A stretch of DNA of 64,000 bases from positions 1-64,000 of the forward strand of contig NZ_VEGI01000007.1 in NCBI RefSeq assembly GCF_007679325.1. The letters run 5' to 3'. Shown in pieces: positions 1-8,711 of the stretch. Numbering within the stretch: the stretch's first letter is position 1; each line of letters begins with the position of its first letter. The translations under genes were made by a program, and so were the position numbers. The notes below the pieces were generated by a model that worked only from the letters and a program-made list of their open reading frames with translations, did no database searches and was not told the DNA's origin. The stretch is from Arthrobacter sp. U41 (lineage in GTDB: Bacteria > Actinomycetota > Actinomycetes > Actinomycetales > Micrococcaceae).

Positions 1-50
1 GATGGTACTGCACCCGGGAGGGTGTGGGAGAGTAGGTCACCGCCGGAACA
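1..50 (+). rRNA. rrf: 5S ribosomal RNA, 3' end (partial)
   Basis: The window opens inside a 5S rRNA. The segment GATGGTACTGCACCCGGGAG followed by GTGTGGGAGAGTAGGTCACCGCC is the conserved 3' third of actinobacterial 5S rRNA (loop D/E and the closing helix I strand). The 16S, 23S and the 5S 5' part lie to the left, outside the window. A hairpin terminator follows 11 bases later, as expected for the end of an rrn operon. Confidence 0.93.
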
Positions 51-61
51 TCATTAAGGTC

Positions 62-90
62 GAGGACCCCCAACCATGTTGGGGGTCCTC
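62..90 (+). terminator. rRNA operon terminator
   Basis: A perfect 13-bp inverted repeat (GAGGACCCCCAAC / GTTGGGGGTCCTC) with a 3-nt loop lies directly after the 5S rRNA. The U-tract is poor (CCGCATTT), which is common in high-GC actinobacteria. Confidence 0.85.
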
Positions 91-202
91 CCGCATTTAA
101 CCCACCAAACCAAATAGGGAACGTTGGTCAGCCCGGCGTCGTTGTGGTTCGGTAGGCTCGATTTCGACAGCCAGTTACCGCTTCCTCACAAAGGACCCCT
201 TC

Positions 203-1048
203 ATGACCGCACGGACCATTGTCATCACCGGCGCCAGTGACGGCATCGGCGCGTCCGCCGCGCGGACCTTCAGCAAACAGGGGGAGCAGGTGGTGGTGGT
301 CGGGCGCTCCGCGGAGAAGACTCAACGGATCGCGGCAGAGATCGGTGCGGACCATTTCATCGCGGACTTCGCGGAGCTGGCACAGGTGCGCCAGCTTGCA
401 GCGCAGCTCAAAGAAAAGTACCCGCGGATAGACGTCCTGGCGAACAACGCCGGCGGCATCATGGGCAAGCGTGAACTCACCGTGGACGGCCACGAGAAGA
501 CCTTCCAGGTCAACCATCTTGCCCAATTCCTGCTGACCACCGAGCTGATGGACGTCCTCACCGCCAGCAACGCCACCGTCATCAACACCTCCAGCGCCGC
601 CAACGGATTCGGCAAACTGGACCTGTTCGACCTCGACTCGGCCCAGAGCTACTCCACCAACCGGGCGTACGGCACCGGGAAGCTCGCGAATATCCTTTTC
701 ACCAGCGAACTCCACCGTCGCTTCGGGGCCGAAGGGATCAGCACTGCGGCGTTCCACCCCGGCGTCGTAGCCACCAACTTTGCGGCGGAGTCCACCAGCC
801 CAATGCGGCACGCGTACAAGACGATCCTCAACCGTTTCCTGCTGAGCCCCGAACAGGGCGCGGACACGCTTGTGTGGCTCGCCACGGCCACGCCCGGGCA
901 GGACTGGATCTCCGGCGCCTACTACGCCAAACGCGCGCTGGCGAAGGCCAACAAGCAGGCCTACGATGCCGAACTGGCACGGGAGCTGTGGGAGCGCAGC
1001 GCGGCTATGGTGGCGCAGGAGCTCGACAAGCTGGATCCGCGCGGCTGA
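203..1048 (+). CDS. SDR family NAD(P)-dependent oxidoreductase
   Basis: This 281-aa classical short-chain dehydrogenase resembles the retinol-dehydrogenase/WW-domain-oxidoreductase subgroup. The dinucleotide-binding loop TGASDGIG is at residues 9-16, NNAGG at 81-85, a structural Asn near 104, the catalytic Ser in the NTSSA stretch near 130, and Tyr156-x3-Lys160 in YGTGK. The ATG follows AAGGA about 8 nt upstream. It is a single-gene unit between the rrn terminator and the next gene. The substrate cannot be read from sequence; members of this group reduce or oxidise small carbonyls and often sit alone. It is full length, with no sign of damage. Confidence 0.88.
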   Translation: MTARTIVITGASDGIGASAARTFSKQGEQVVVVGRSAEKTQRIAAEIGADHFIADFAELAQVRQLAAQLKEKYPRIDVLANNAGGIMGKRELTVDGHEKTFQVNHLAQFLLTTELMDVLTASNATVINTSSAANGFGKLDLFDLDSAQSYSTNRAYGTGKLANILFTSELHRRFGAEGISTAAFHPGVVATNFAAESTSPMRHAYKTILNRFLLSPEQGADTLVWLATATPGQDWISGAYYAKRALAKANKQAYDAELARELWERSAAMVAQELDKLDPRG

Positions 1049-1141
1049 CCTTGTCCGGCAAGGGCGGAAATCTGGGTTAGCATTTCGTTGCGCCTCGCCG
1101 ACACGCGGCCGAGGGCTTCTATTGGGGGAGGGCTCTCGAAC

Positions 1142-1444
1142 GTGCGCCTGAAAAAACTGCTGATTGTCTCGCTCGCGGTCAGCGCCGTCGTGCTGAGCGG
1201 CACGGCCGTGCCGGCATCTGCTGCACCCGCGCCAAAGTCCTACAAGAACTGCACTGAGCTCAACAAGGTCTACCCGCACGGCGTGGGCCGCAAGGGCGCC
1301 AAGGACAAGACCACCGGCAAGCGGGTCACCAACTTCCGCGTGGACAACACCCTCTATGGGTACAACGACGGCGGCGCGGTCCGGCACCGCGGCGAGTACG
1401 ACCTCGACCGTGACAACGACGGCATCGCCTGCGAAAAGCGCTGA
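1142..1444 (+). CDS. secreted excalibur calcium-binding domain protein
   Basis: This is a 100-aa secreted protein. The GTG at 1142 is preferred because GGGGGAGG sits 10 nt upstream; an in-frame TTG at 1088 would only prepend a non-signal-like extension. The N-terminus is a signal peptide (VRLKKLL, a hydrophobic stretch, then an Ala-rich cleavage region ending ASAAPAP). The mature part has the excalibur signature: a first Cys (YKNCTEL), a YPHGVG turn, and the terminal DLDRDNDGIACEKR, where DxDxDGxxCE resembles an EF-hand loop. Excalibur domains occur in extracellular bacterial proteins and probably bind calcium. The partner here is unknown; no nuclease domain is attached. Confidence 0.85.
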   Translation: MRLKKLLIVSLAVSAVVLSGTAVPASAAPAPKSYKNCTELNKVYPHGVGRKGAKDKTTGKRVTNFRVDNTLYGYNDGGAVRHRGEYDLDRDNDGIACEKR

Positions 1445-1453
1445 ATCGAATGC

Positions 1454-1492
1454 GCACGAAGGGCCCCGGCCACTGGCCGGGGCCCTTCGTGC
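1454..1492 (+). terminator. intrinsic terminator after the excalibur gene
   Basis: An 18-bp perfect inverted repeat (GCACGAAGGGCCCCGGCC and its complement) with a 3-nt ACT loop begins 9 nt after the stop codon and is followed by TTAAAA. The arms are symmetric enough to work in both directions. Confidence 0.88.
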
Positions 1493-1568
1493 TTAAAAGT
1501 GGCCTAAGCGGGGTCGGGCGTGGCCGGGACAGGCTCTGGGTGCGCGTGCCCCCGCTATCGGTCAGCGA

Positions 1569-1618
1569 CGATGTTCCAGCCCAATTCCTGGCTAGGGCGC
1601 ACGGAGACGTCCGCGCCA
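1569..1618. repeat. degenerate intergenic repeat, copy 1
   Basis: About 80 percent identical by eye to 1761-1810; the shared core is TTCCAGCCCARTTCCTGGC followed by a purine-rich GCACGG block. The origin is unknown. Confidence 0.6.
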
Positions 1619-1760
1619 GGTCGCGGTGCAACGGGCTGACACCGGGTTGCAGCAGTACAAGTGGGCAGGAATGTCGGGCGCGCAGCGGTGGTCGCGGAGG
1701 GTGACTGGCAGACCGGCGCCACGGCGCCCCCGCAGACGCCCCGTGCTGTTCAGCAAAGGG

Positions 1761-1810
1761 CGACGTTCCAGCCCAGTTCCTGGCGGGGGAGCACGGGGAC
1801 AGCCGTGCCA
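1761..1810. repeat. degenerate intergenic repeat, copy 2
   Basis: This is the second copy of the repeat at 1569-1618, in the same orientation, with a centre-to-centre distance of about 192 bp. Confidence 0.6.
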
Positions 1811-1907
1811 TGACGCGGCAGACCGGGCGTCCGATGTGCTGCGCGGCGCAGTCAGTGGGCAGGAGCGTCGTGGCTGGAGCGCCGGATCTGCGGGAGCGTC
1901 GCTGGAC

Positions 1908-3794
1908 TTAGCGCCCGGCGTCGACCCTGTCGATCGCCGTGAGCGCGCTCTCCATCGTCCCGGCCAGCTCGCTGGCAGGAGCCGGCTTCGCGAACAGGTA
2001 GCCCTGCAGGGAGTCGCAGCCGCGCTCTACGAGATACCGGGCCTGCGCCGGCGTTTCGATGCCCTCGGCCGTGACCTTCAGGCCCAGGGCATGCGCAGCG
2101 TTGATCATGGTGCCGAAGAACGGGAGCTGTTCCTGGCCGGTCTTGATCATGGCCACGAAGGAGCGGTCGATCTTGACCTTGTCCAGCGGCAGCTCCTTGA
2201 GCCGGCCCAGGGACGCGTAGCCGGTGCCGAAGTCGTCCATCGCGATCTGCACCCCGGCCTCCCGGAGCTGGCGAAGCTGCCGGAGCACATCCGAGTCCGA
2301 CTCGAAGAACACGCTTTCGGTCAGCTCCAGCATGAGCTGGTGCGGATCCACCCCGGTGGACGCCACGATCGCGAGCACGTCGGTGGCGAAGTCGCGGTTC
2401 TGGAACTGCAGGCCCGAGACGTTCACCGCGACGCTGTACGCGGCGTCGCCGGCCAGCCAGGGGCGGATTTCGGCGCAGGCCCGGCGCATGACCTCGTCGC
2501 CGATCTCGCGGATCAGGCCGCTCTGCTCGGCCACGGGCAGGAACTGGTTGGGCGGGACCAGCCGGCCGTGCCGCTCCCACCGCGCGAACGCCTCGAACTG
2601 CACCACGGCCCCGAGCCCGGGGGACACAACGGGCTGGTAGTGGACCGAGATCTGGCCCAGCTCCACCGCCTGCCGGAGCCCCGCCTGGCCGTCCTCCTTG
2701 GCAGCCACGGTGTTCAGCATCTCCGGCCGGAACCGCAGCCACGCATTCTTGCCCCCGGTCTTCGCCGCCGTCATGGCCGCGTCGGCCTGCCGCAGCAGCT
2801 CCGCGCCGTCGAGCGTCTGGGCGGTCCTGGACGCCAGGCCCATGCTGACGCCCGGCCGGACCAGGGAGCCGCCCACCCGCAGCGGCTCGTACAGCGACTC
2901 GGCGATCCGCTTGGCCACGGCGTCGGCGTTGAGGCATTCGGTCAGGAGCACCACAAACTCGTCGCCGCCGAGCCGGGCCACGGTGTCGTGCGGCCGCACG
3001 CAGTTACGCAGCCGGCTGGCGACCTCCACCAGGAGCTCGTCCGCGGAGGAGCGGCCCAGCATGTCGTTCAAGTTCTTGAAGTCATCCAGATTCAACAGCA
3101 GCACGTCCACCGGGTCCGGCCGGCGCAGCGCCGCCGCGAGCCGCTCGTTGAACAGCGTGCCGTTGGGCAGGGACGTCAGCGGATCACGCAGCACCCCGGC
3201 GCGCAGCTGGTCGTCATGCGCGGCGAACGCGGCGGGAACGGCCGCCGACGCCGCCAGGGTACGACGGCGGTGCGTCGCGGCATCCGCTGTTGTCCCCGCG
3301 GCGTTGTGTAGCGTGCCGGCCGGGCCGGCGTCGGCCGCACCCTGGACTGCACTGTGTGCTGAACTGCTGCCGGCGGTGCGGGTGCCGGCAGACCCGGCCG
3401 GGCCGCTCCCGGAGGCTGTAACCGGACGGTGCCCGGCGCCACGGACAGAGAGTGCAACGGACCGCGCAGCCGGCCCCGCGCCGGCGTCGGGCGGCAGCAG
3501 TGAGCAGGTGATTTCGACCGGCAGCTCGGTGCCGTCGGCGCGGCGACCGGAACCGGCGAAGGGATGGGGGGACCGGGGCGCGGAGGCGCCCAGACCGGCG
3601 AGGACACCATGGAAGGGTTCGCGGGAGGCTTCGGCCAGGATCAGGGACGAATCGGCGCCCAGCAACTGTGCCCGGGAGTAGCCGAAGAACTCCTCGGCGG
3701 CGGCGTTCAGGAAGGAGATGGCGCCGTCCGGATCAAGCAGCAGCAAAGGGTCGGGGCTGTGCTCCAGCAGGAGTTGTGCGAGTCCGGATTCCAT
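1908..3794 (-). CDS. PAS-GGDEF-EAL cyclic-di-GMP protein (paralogue 1)
   Basis: This 628-aa protein has one PAS domain (about 1-105), an Ala/Ser/Thr-rich disordered linker (about 106-195), a GGDEF domain (about 200-360, motif GGDEF at 276-280) and an EAL domain (about 370-610). The start is ATG 3794, with GGGGGCAGG 8 nt upstream. The product-inhibition site RPHD (267-270) is present. Two active-site oddities stand out: the metal-binding Asp of the DLDDFK motif is Asn235 (NLDDFK), and EAL reads EAF (401-403). The other EAL residues look intact (NVSG, ELTES, DDFGTGY, KIDRSF, AEGIE, LQGY). By family it should make and/or degrade c-di-GMP; I infer weak or no cyclase activity. No membrane segment is seen. 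Compared with its two neighbours it lacks the second PAS domain. Confidence 0.9.
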   Translation of the reverse strand: MESGLAQLLLEHSPDPLLLLDPDGAISFLNAAAEEFFGYSRAQLLGADSSLILAEASREPFHGVLAGLGASAPRSPHPFAGSGRRADGTELPVEITCSLLPPDAGAGPAARSVALSVRGAGHRPVTASGSGPAGSAGTRTAGSSSAHSAVQGAADAGPAGTLHNAAGTTADAATHRRRTLAASAAVPAAFAAHDDQLRAGVLRDPLTSLPNGTLFNERLAAALRRPDPVDVLLLNLDDFKNLNDMLGRSSADELLVEVASRLRNCVRPHDTVARLGGDEFVVLLTECLNADAVAKRIAESLYEPLRVGGSLVRPGVSMGLASRTAQTLDGAELLRQADAAMTAAKTGGKNAWLRFRPEMLNTVAAKEDGQAGLRQAVELGQISVHYQPVVSPGLGAVVQFEAFARWERHGRLVPPNQFLPVAEQSGLIREIGDEVMRRACAEIRPWLAGDAAYSVAVNVSGLQFQNRDFATDVLAIVASTGVDPHQLMLELTESVFFESDSDVLRQLRQLREAGVQIAMDDFGTGYASLGRLKELPLDKVKIDRSFVAMIKTGQEQLPFFGTMINAAHALGLKVTAEGIETPAQARYLVERGCDSLQGYLFAKPAPASELAGTMESALTAIDRVDAGR

Positions 3795-3941
3795 GTGTTT
3801 TGCCTGCCCCCAAGCGCCGAAAGTGAAGTGGCAGCCACCCCTTGCGGAGAACAAGGCCGGCTGCGCTCACTGAATCATATGTGGTTCGGGCGCTGCACGT
3901 GATACGCGTCATTCAGCCGCCATTTTGTGTCGCCCCTGCTG

Positions 3942-4001
3942 GCCAGCGAGCGGCCCAGCGGGCGGCCCAGCGGGCGGGCCAACGAGCGGGCCACCGGAGG
4001 G
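3942..4001. repeat. 12-bp tandem repeat, five units
   Basis: Five consecutive 12-bp units related to CCCAGCGGGCGG begin at 3942, 3954, 3966, 3978 and 3990; the second and third are identical. The array lies in the gap (3795-4089) between paralogues 1 and 2 of the c-di-GMP cluster, downstream of paralogue 2. No gene is supported in that gap. Confidence 0.75.
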
Positions 4002-4089
4002 CCGGCCCACCGGGCAGCGGCACCCACGGAACCAGCGGGCACCCAGCCCGCCGGCACCAGCAACGCGCCGCCCACGGAAACCAAGCCAC

Positions 4090-6192
4090 CTACACGGACT
4101 GCGGAACACCCTCCAGCGCAGCGATGGCGGCAGCGGAGGTGCGGATGCCGAGCTCGCGCCCCGACTCGGGCTGCGGGCGGGAGAACAGGTAGCCCTGCAG
4201 GGCGTCGCAGCCGTGATCCATCAGGTAGCGGGCCTGCTCCGGGGTTTCGATGCCCTCGGCCGTGACCTTCAGGCCCAGGCTCCGGGCCATGTGGATCATG
4301 GAGGTCAGGATGGGCAGTTTTTCGGTCCCGGTGCGCAGCATGGAGACGAAGGACTTGTCGATCTTGACGATGTCCACGGGGAGCTCCTGCAGCCGGCCCA
4401 GAGAGGAGTAGCCGGTGCCGAAGTCGTCCAGCGCCACCCGGATCCCGGCCCCGCGCAGGGTCACCAGCTGGGTGATGACGTGGCACTGCGCGTCGAAGAA
4501 GACACTCTCCGTCACTTCCAGCACCAGCTGGTGCGGGTCCACGCCGCTCCACGCCGCGATGTCCAGGACCCGTTCGGCGAAGTCCGGGTGCTGCAGCTGC
4601 ACACCGGAGACGTTCACCGCCAGGGTCCGGCGCGGGTCCTCGGCCAGCCAGGGCTGCAGCTCGGTGCAGCTGCGCCGCAGCACCTCCGCCCCGATTTCCC
4701 GGATCAGGCCGCTGCGCTCCGCGGTCTGGATGAACTGGTCCGGTGGCATCAGTTGGCCCTCCCACTGCCAGCGGGCCAGGGCCTCGAACTGCACCACTTC
4801 CAGTTGATCGGTGGAGACCACCGGCTGGTAGTGCACGGTGATCTGCCCCAGTTCCACGGCCCGCCGCAGCCCGGCCGTCAGGTGGGTGCGCTCCAGCAGC
4901 GCTGCCAGCATCTCCGGCCGGAAGTGCACGTAGCAGTTCTTGCCGGCCTCCTTCGCCGCGTACATGGCCAGGTCCGCCTGGCGCAGCAGCTCCGAGGACG
5001 TCATGGTCCCCGGACCCCGCGAGGCCACCCCCAGGCTCAGTCCCGGCCGCATGAGCGCGCCCTCGATGGACACCGGGGCGTTCAGCGCGGTCACCACGCG
5101 CTGGGCGACGGCGTCGGAATCGTTGCAGTCGACCAGCAGGACAACGAACTCGTCCCCGCCCAGGCGCGCCACGGTGCCGTGCGGCCCCACGCAGTTCTGC
5201 AGCCGTCGCGAGACCTCCACGAGCATCTGGTCCCCGGCCTGGTGGCCCAGGACGTCGTTGACTTCCTTGAAATCGTCCAGGTCCAGCAGCAGCACGTGCA
5301 CCGGCCCGGGGGTCAGCAGCGCGGCGGCGGCGCGTTCGTTGAAGAGCATCCGGTTGGCCAGGCCCGTCAGCGGGTCCTGGAAGGCCAGCTCCTTGAGTTT
5401 GTCCGTCTGTTCGGCGAGTTCCTCCATGGCGCGGCGTGCCTGGTCCTGGGCGCGCTGACGCGTGGTGACGTCGCGGAAATTCCAGATCCGGCCCACAATC
5501 ACGTCCGCGACCTTCTGCGGCCGGGAGTAGAGTTCCACGCTGCGGCCGTCCTTGAACTCCAGCACGTCGTGGCTCTGCTTCCCCCGGTCGGTCTTCAGCT
5601 CCGCGACCTTCTGCAGGAAGTAGTCCGGGTTGGCCAGCTTCCGGGAGATGAAGGTGACTAGCGCCGTCGGGTCCTCCGCGGCGATCAGCTCCGGCGGCAT
5701 ACCCCACAGTCTGAGGTACTGGTCGTTGACCCCGGTGATCTGGCCGTCGTTGGAGATCACCACAATCCCGTCGGCGGTGGTCTCCAGCGTGGCATCGAGC
5801 AGCGAGACCGCCAGCCGGCGGCCCGAATCGGTGTCCTCCCGGTGGCTGCCGTCCCGGACGGCAACCGCCATGGCCGGGCCGCCGTCGACCGTTACCAGCG
5901 AGCACGTGATTTCCAGCGCCAGTTCGCTGCCATCCCGACGCCGGCCTGCCGCCGCGAACGGCCGCCGGCCCGCCGCGCTGCCGCGCCCCAGCCGGCCAAA
6001 GACCCGCAGGAACCCGCCGCGCTCGTCCTCGGAGAGCAGGATGGTGTGCCCGACGCCGAGCAGCTGCTCGCGCGGATAGCCAAAGAGCCGCTCGGCCGCC
6101 GAATTCACGAACGCGATGGTTCCGTCCGCGGTCAGCAGCAGATACGCATCGGGGCCCTGCTCCAGCAGGCTTTCTTCAATCCCAGTTCCCAC
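4090..6192 (-). CDS. PAS-PAS-GGDEF-EAL cyclic-di-GMP protein (paralogue 2)
   Basis: This 700-aa protein has PAS1 (about 5-115), PAS2 (about 130-240), a short helical linker, GGDEF (about 265-425, motif at 345-349) and EAL (about 435-680, EAL at 470-472; DDFGTGY at 589-595; KIDKS; AEGIE; LQGY). Both catalytic cores look complete, including DLDDFKEVND. The inhibitory I-site RxxD is replaced by GPHG, so product inhibition is probably lost. The start is GTG 6192: the leader GCTTTGGGGGC before it matches the leader of paralogue 1. An in-frame TTG at 6210 lacks an RBS. It is cytoplasmic, with no transmembrane helix; the PAS ligand is unknown. Confidence 0.92.
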   Translation of the reverse strand: MGTGIEESLLEQGPDAYLLLTADGTIAFVNSAAERLFGYPREQLLGVGHTILLSEDERGGFLRVFGRLGRGSAAGRRPFAAAGRRRDGSELALEITCSLVTVDGGPAMAVAVRDGSHREDTDSGRRLAVSLLDATLETTADGIVVISNDGQITGVNDQYLRLWGMPPELIAAEDPTALVTFISRKLANPDYFLQKVAELKTDRGKQSHDVLEFKDGRSVELYSRPQKVADVIVGRIWNFRDVTTRQRAQDQARRAMEELAEQTDKLKELAFQDPLTGLANRMLFNERAAAALLTPGPVHVLLLDLDDFKEVNDVLGHQAGDQMLVEVSRRLQNCVGPHGTVARLGGDEFVVLLVDCNDSDAVAQRVVTALNAPVSIEGALMRPGLSLGVASRGPGTMTSSELLRQADLAMYAAKEAGKNCYVHFRPEMLAALLERTHLTAGLRRAVELGQITVHYQPVVSTDQLEVVQFEALARWQWEGQLMPPDQFIQTAERSGLIREIGAEVLRRSCTELQPWLAEDPRRTLAVNVSGVQLQHPDFAERVLDIAAWSGVDPHQLVLEVTESVFFDAQCHVITQLVTLRGAGIRVALDDFGTGYSSLGRLQELPVDIVKIDKSFVSMLRTGTEKLPILTSMIHMARSLGLKVTAEGIETPEQARYLMDHGCDALQGYLFSRPQPESGRELGIRTSAAAIAALEGVPQSV

Positions 6193-6331
6193 GGCGATAC
6201 GGGCCCCCAAAGCGACGGATGTTGACAGACATGACTAGCGGTCCGGCGGCGGCGCCGCGGACAAAGTGTTTCCTGCATCATAGGGTCCGTGGCGCCTGTG
6301 TCCAGCATCACAGGGCCCGACTTTTCGCAGG

Positions 6332-8545
6332 TCAGCGGTGTCCGGCCACCCGCTCACCGCGGAGGGCGGCGAATACCCCGGCGGAACGGGCCATCGCGGG
6401 CGGCAGGGCGGGCGCGGCTTCGGCGCCGGAAAACAGGAACCCCTGCAGCGAATCGCAGTCCAGGTTCATCAGGTATTCGGCCTGCTCCGCCGTCTCCACA
6501 CCCTCCGCCGTGACGGTCAGGCCCAGGCCGTGGGCCATGCTGATCATGCAGCTGAGGATTGGCAGGTTCTCGTTGCCGGAGCGGATCATGGACGTGAAGG
6601 ACTGGTCGATCTTCAGCGTGTCCACGGGCAGGTCCTGGAGCCGGCCGAGGGAGGAGTACCCCGTGCCGAAGTCATCCAGGGCAACCCGCACACCGGCCTG
6701 GCGGAGCGCGACCAGTTGCTGGATGACGTGGCAGTCGTCGTCGAAGAACACACTCTCGGTGACCTCCAGGACCAGCTGCCGCGGATCCACGCCGCAGGAT
6801 TCGGTGACGGCCAGCACCAGCTCGGCAAAGTCGCCGTGCTGCAGCTGGACCCCGGAGACGTTGACGGCGAGGGACCGCGCGGGGTCTTCCGCGAGCCAGG
6901 GCTTCAGCTCGGTGCAGCCCTTCAGAAGGACCTCGGTGCCGATCTCGACGATCAGGCCGCTGCGCTCCGCCGCCGGGATGAACTGCTGCGGCGGGACGGT
7001 TTCGCCGTCGCGCTCCCAACGGGCCAGGGCCTCGACCTTCACCACAACGCCGCGCCGGGTCGAGATGATCGGCTGGTAGTGCACGGCGATCTGCCCGGCG
7101 TCGACGGCCAGCCGGAGCCCGGCCTCCAGTTCGGTGCGCTGGACGAGGCTCTTCATCATTTCCGGCCGGAACCGCAGGTATCTGTTCTTCCCGGCGGATT
7201 TCGCCGCGTACATGGCGACGTCGGCGCGGCGCAGCAGCTCCGAGGCGTCCACGGCGTCCTCGTTGATGGACGCCAGCCCCAGGCTCAGGCTGGGGCGCAG
7301 CATGGTCCCGTCGATCCAGAGCGGGACCCGGAGCGAGTCGACGATCCGCGCGGCCACCGCCTCGGCGTCCAGCGAGCCGACCAGCAGCACCACGAATTCG
7401 TCACCGCCCAGGCGTGCTACTACGTCGTTGGGGCGGACACATTCGCGCAGCCGCCGGCCCACCTCGATCAGCATCTGGTCGCCGGCGTGGTGGCCCAGGA
7501 TGTCGTTGACTTCCTTGAAATCGTCCAGGTCCAGGAGCAGGACGTCGACGGCGGTGCCGCACGGCCCGAGCAGTGCCGCCGCGAGGTGGTCGTTGAAGAG
7601 CTGGCGGTTGGACAGGCCGGTCAGCGGGTCCTTGAACGCGAGGTCCTTGAGCTGCGCAGCCTGCTCGGCGAGGTCGGCCATGGCCTGGGTGATCCGGTCC
7701 TGGGCGACCCGGGCCGGGGTCACGTCCCGGAAGCTCCAGACGCGGCCCACCACCTTGTCCGCGACTTTCTGCGGGCGGGAGTAGCGTTCGAAGGTCCGGC
7801 CGTCGCGGAAGTCCAGGACGTCGTGGCTTTCCGCGGAGGGGTCGGCGTAGAGCGCGGTGACCTTGTCGACGAACTTCCCGGGGTCCACCAGTTGGTCCAG
7901 GACGAAGTCCAGTACGGCTTCGTCGTCCTGGGTGGCCAGGAGCCCACGCGGGATGCCCCACATGGAAATGAACTGGTTGTTGACACCGGCGATCCGGCCG
8001 TCGCCGCTGACCACGAGAATGCCGTCCGCCGTGGATTCCAGCGTGGCGCTGAGCAGGGACATGGCTTCGCGCAGTCCCGCGTCCGCGGCCTGCCGGTGGG
8101 AGGTGTCGCGGACGGCGACGGCCATGCTGAGGGGGGCGTCGCCGCTGTCCTGGGCCAGCAGCGAGCAGGCCACCTCGCCCTGGAACTCGGTGCCGTCGCG
8201 CCGCAGCCCGTAGGCCTCGACCGGGTGGAAAGCGGGGGCGGCGGCGTGGGGGAGCGCGGTGGCGGCCGGGCCGGCGTCGTGGTGGGTGGCCGCGGTGATG
8301 ACGTGACCGGCGTCGGCGTCCCTGCGGAGGGCGAAGAAGATGCGCTGGAGGCCGCTGCGGAAGCCTTCGGCGAGGAGCATCCGGTGGTCCCGGCCCAGGA
8401 GTTCGTCGCGGGTGTAGCCGAACATGCGTTCAGTGGCGGCGTTGACGCGGAGGATGGTGCCGTCCTCGGTGACCACCAGGAGGGCGTCCGGGCAGGATTC
8501 CAGCACCGCCTCGGCGCCGGGCGGCGGGTATGGGGAAGCTGTCAC
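6332..8545 (-). CDS. PAS-PAS-GGDEF-EAL cyclic-di-GMP protein (paralogue 3)
   Basis: This 737-aa protein has the same layout as paralogue 2: PAS1 (about 10-150, with an Ala/His-rich insert near 80-110), PAS2 (about 155-275), GGDEF (about 300-455, motif at 380-384), EAL (about 465-715, EAL at 505-507). The I-site RPND (371-374) and the catalytic DLDDFKEVND are intact, as are DDFGTGY, KIDQSF and AEGVE. It is the most complete of the three and the first in transcription order. I chose GTG 8545 because the preceding in-frame TTG at 8641 has no RBS and would add a tail the paralogues lack; the RBS at 8545 is also weak, so the start is uncertain. Confidence 0.9.
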   Translation of the reverse strand: MTASPYPPPGAEAVLESCPDALLVVTEDGTILRVNAATERMFGYTRDELLGRDHRMLLAEGFRSGLQRIFFALRRDADAGHVITAATHHDAGPAATALPHAAAPAFHPVEAYGLRRDGTEFQGEVACSLLAQDSGDAPLSMAVAVRDTSHRQAADAGLREAMSLLSATLESTADGILVVSGDGRIAGVNNQFISMWGIPRGLLATQDDEAVLDFVLDQLVDPGKFVDKVTALYADPSAESHDVLDFRDGRTFERYSRPQKVADKVVGRVWSFRDVTPARVAQDRITQAMADLAEQAAQLKDLAFKDPLTGLSNRQLFNDHLAAALLGPCGTAVDVLLLDLDDFKEVNDILGHHAGDQMLIEVGRRLRECVRPNDVVARLGGDEFVVLLVGSLDAEAVAARIVDSLRVPLWIDGTMLRPSLSLGLASINEDAVDASELLRRADVAMYAAKSAGKNRYLRFRPEMMKSLVQRTELEAGLRLAVDAGQIAVHYQPIISTRRGVVVKVEALARWERDGETVPPQQFIPAAERSGLIVEIGTEVLLKGCTELKPWLAEDPARSLAVNVSGVQLQHGDFAELVLAVTESCGVDPRQLVLEVTESVFFDDDCHVIQQLVALRQAGVRVALDDFGTGYSSLGRLQDLPVDTLKIDQSFTSMIRSGNENLPILSCMISMAHGLGLTVTAEGVETAEQAEYLMNLDCDSLQGFLFSGAEAAPALPPAMARSAGVFAALRGERVAGHR

Positions 8546-8711
8546 GCGGCAACCGCCGAGCGAATGTGAGACCACCGGTATTTCATGGACAAGCCCTCCC
8601 CTCAGGAAATCATAGGGGTCGCGCCGCCAGGCGGAGTCCAAGCTGGGCGCGCGGCGTTTTGGCGGCTGGGTTTCGGCGGGATTCGGTGGTGGCGGCGGGC
8701 CGGCGTCGGCG

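Larger units (their letters stand above)
1493..1907. other. 415-bp gap with a degenerate direct repeat, no gene seen
   Basis: No frame here has a convincing start, RBS and codon pattern. The gap contains two related 50-bp copies (1569-1618 and 1761-1810) sharing the core TTCCAGCCCARTTCCTGGC and a downstream GCACGGRGAC block. Weaker look-alikes occur near 1665-1690 and 1860-1880. It separates the terminator of the left gene from the 3' end of the c-di-GMP cluster. Confidence 0.6.

Noticed and set aside
1626..3311. 561-codon plus-strand frame opposite the first c-di-GMP gene
   Set aside because: It mirrors a well-conserved minus-strand gene, its translation is Gln/Arg/His/Gly-rich without domains, and it has no RBS.
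3909..4109. Small Gly/Pro-rich frame across the 12-bp tandem repeats
   Set aside because: The 12-bp period keeps frames open by construction; no RBS or homology signal is visible.
6338..8569. 743-codon plus-strand frame opposite paralogue 3
   Set aside because: Antisense shadow produced by high GC at third codon positions; the real gene on the minus strand has complete PAS, GGDEF and EAL domains.
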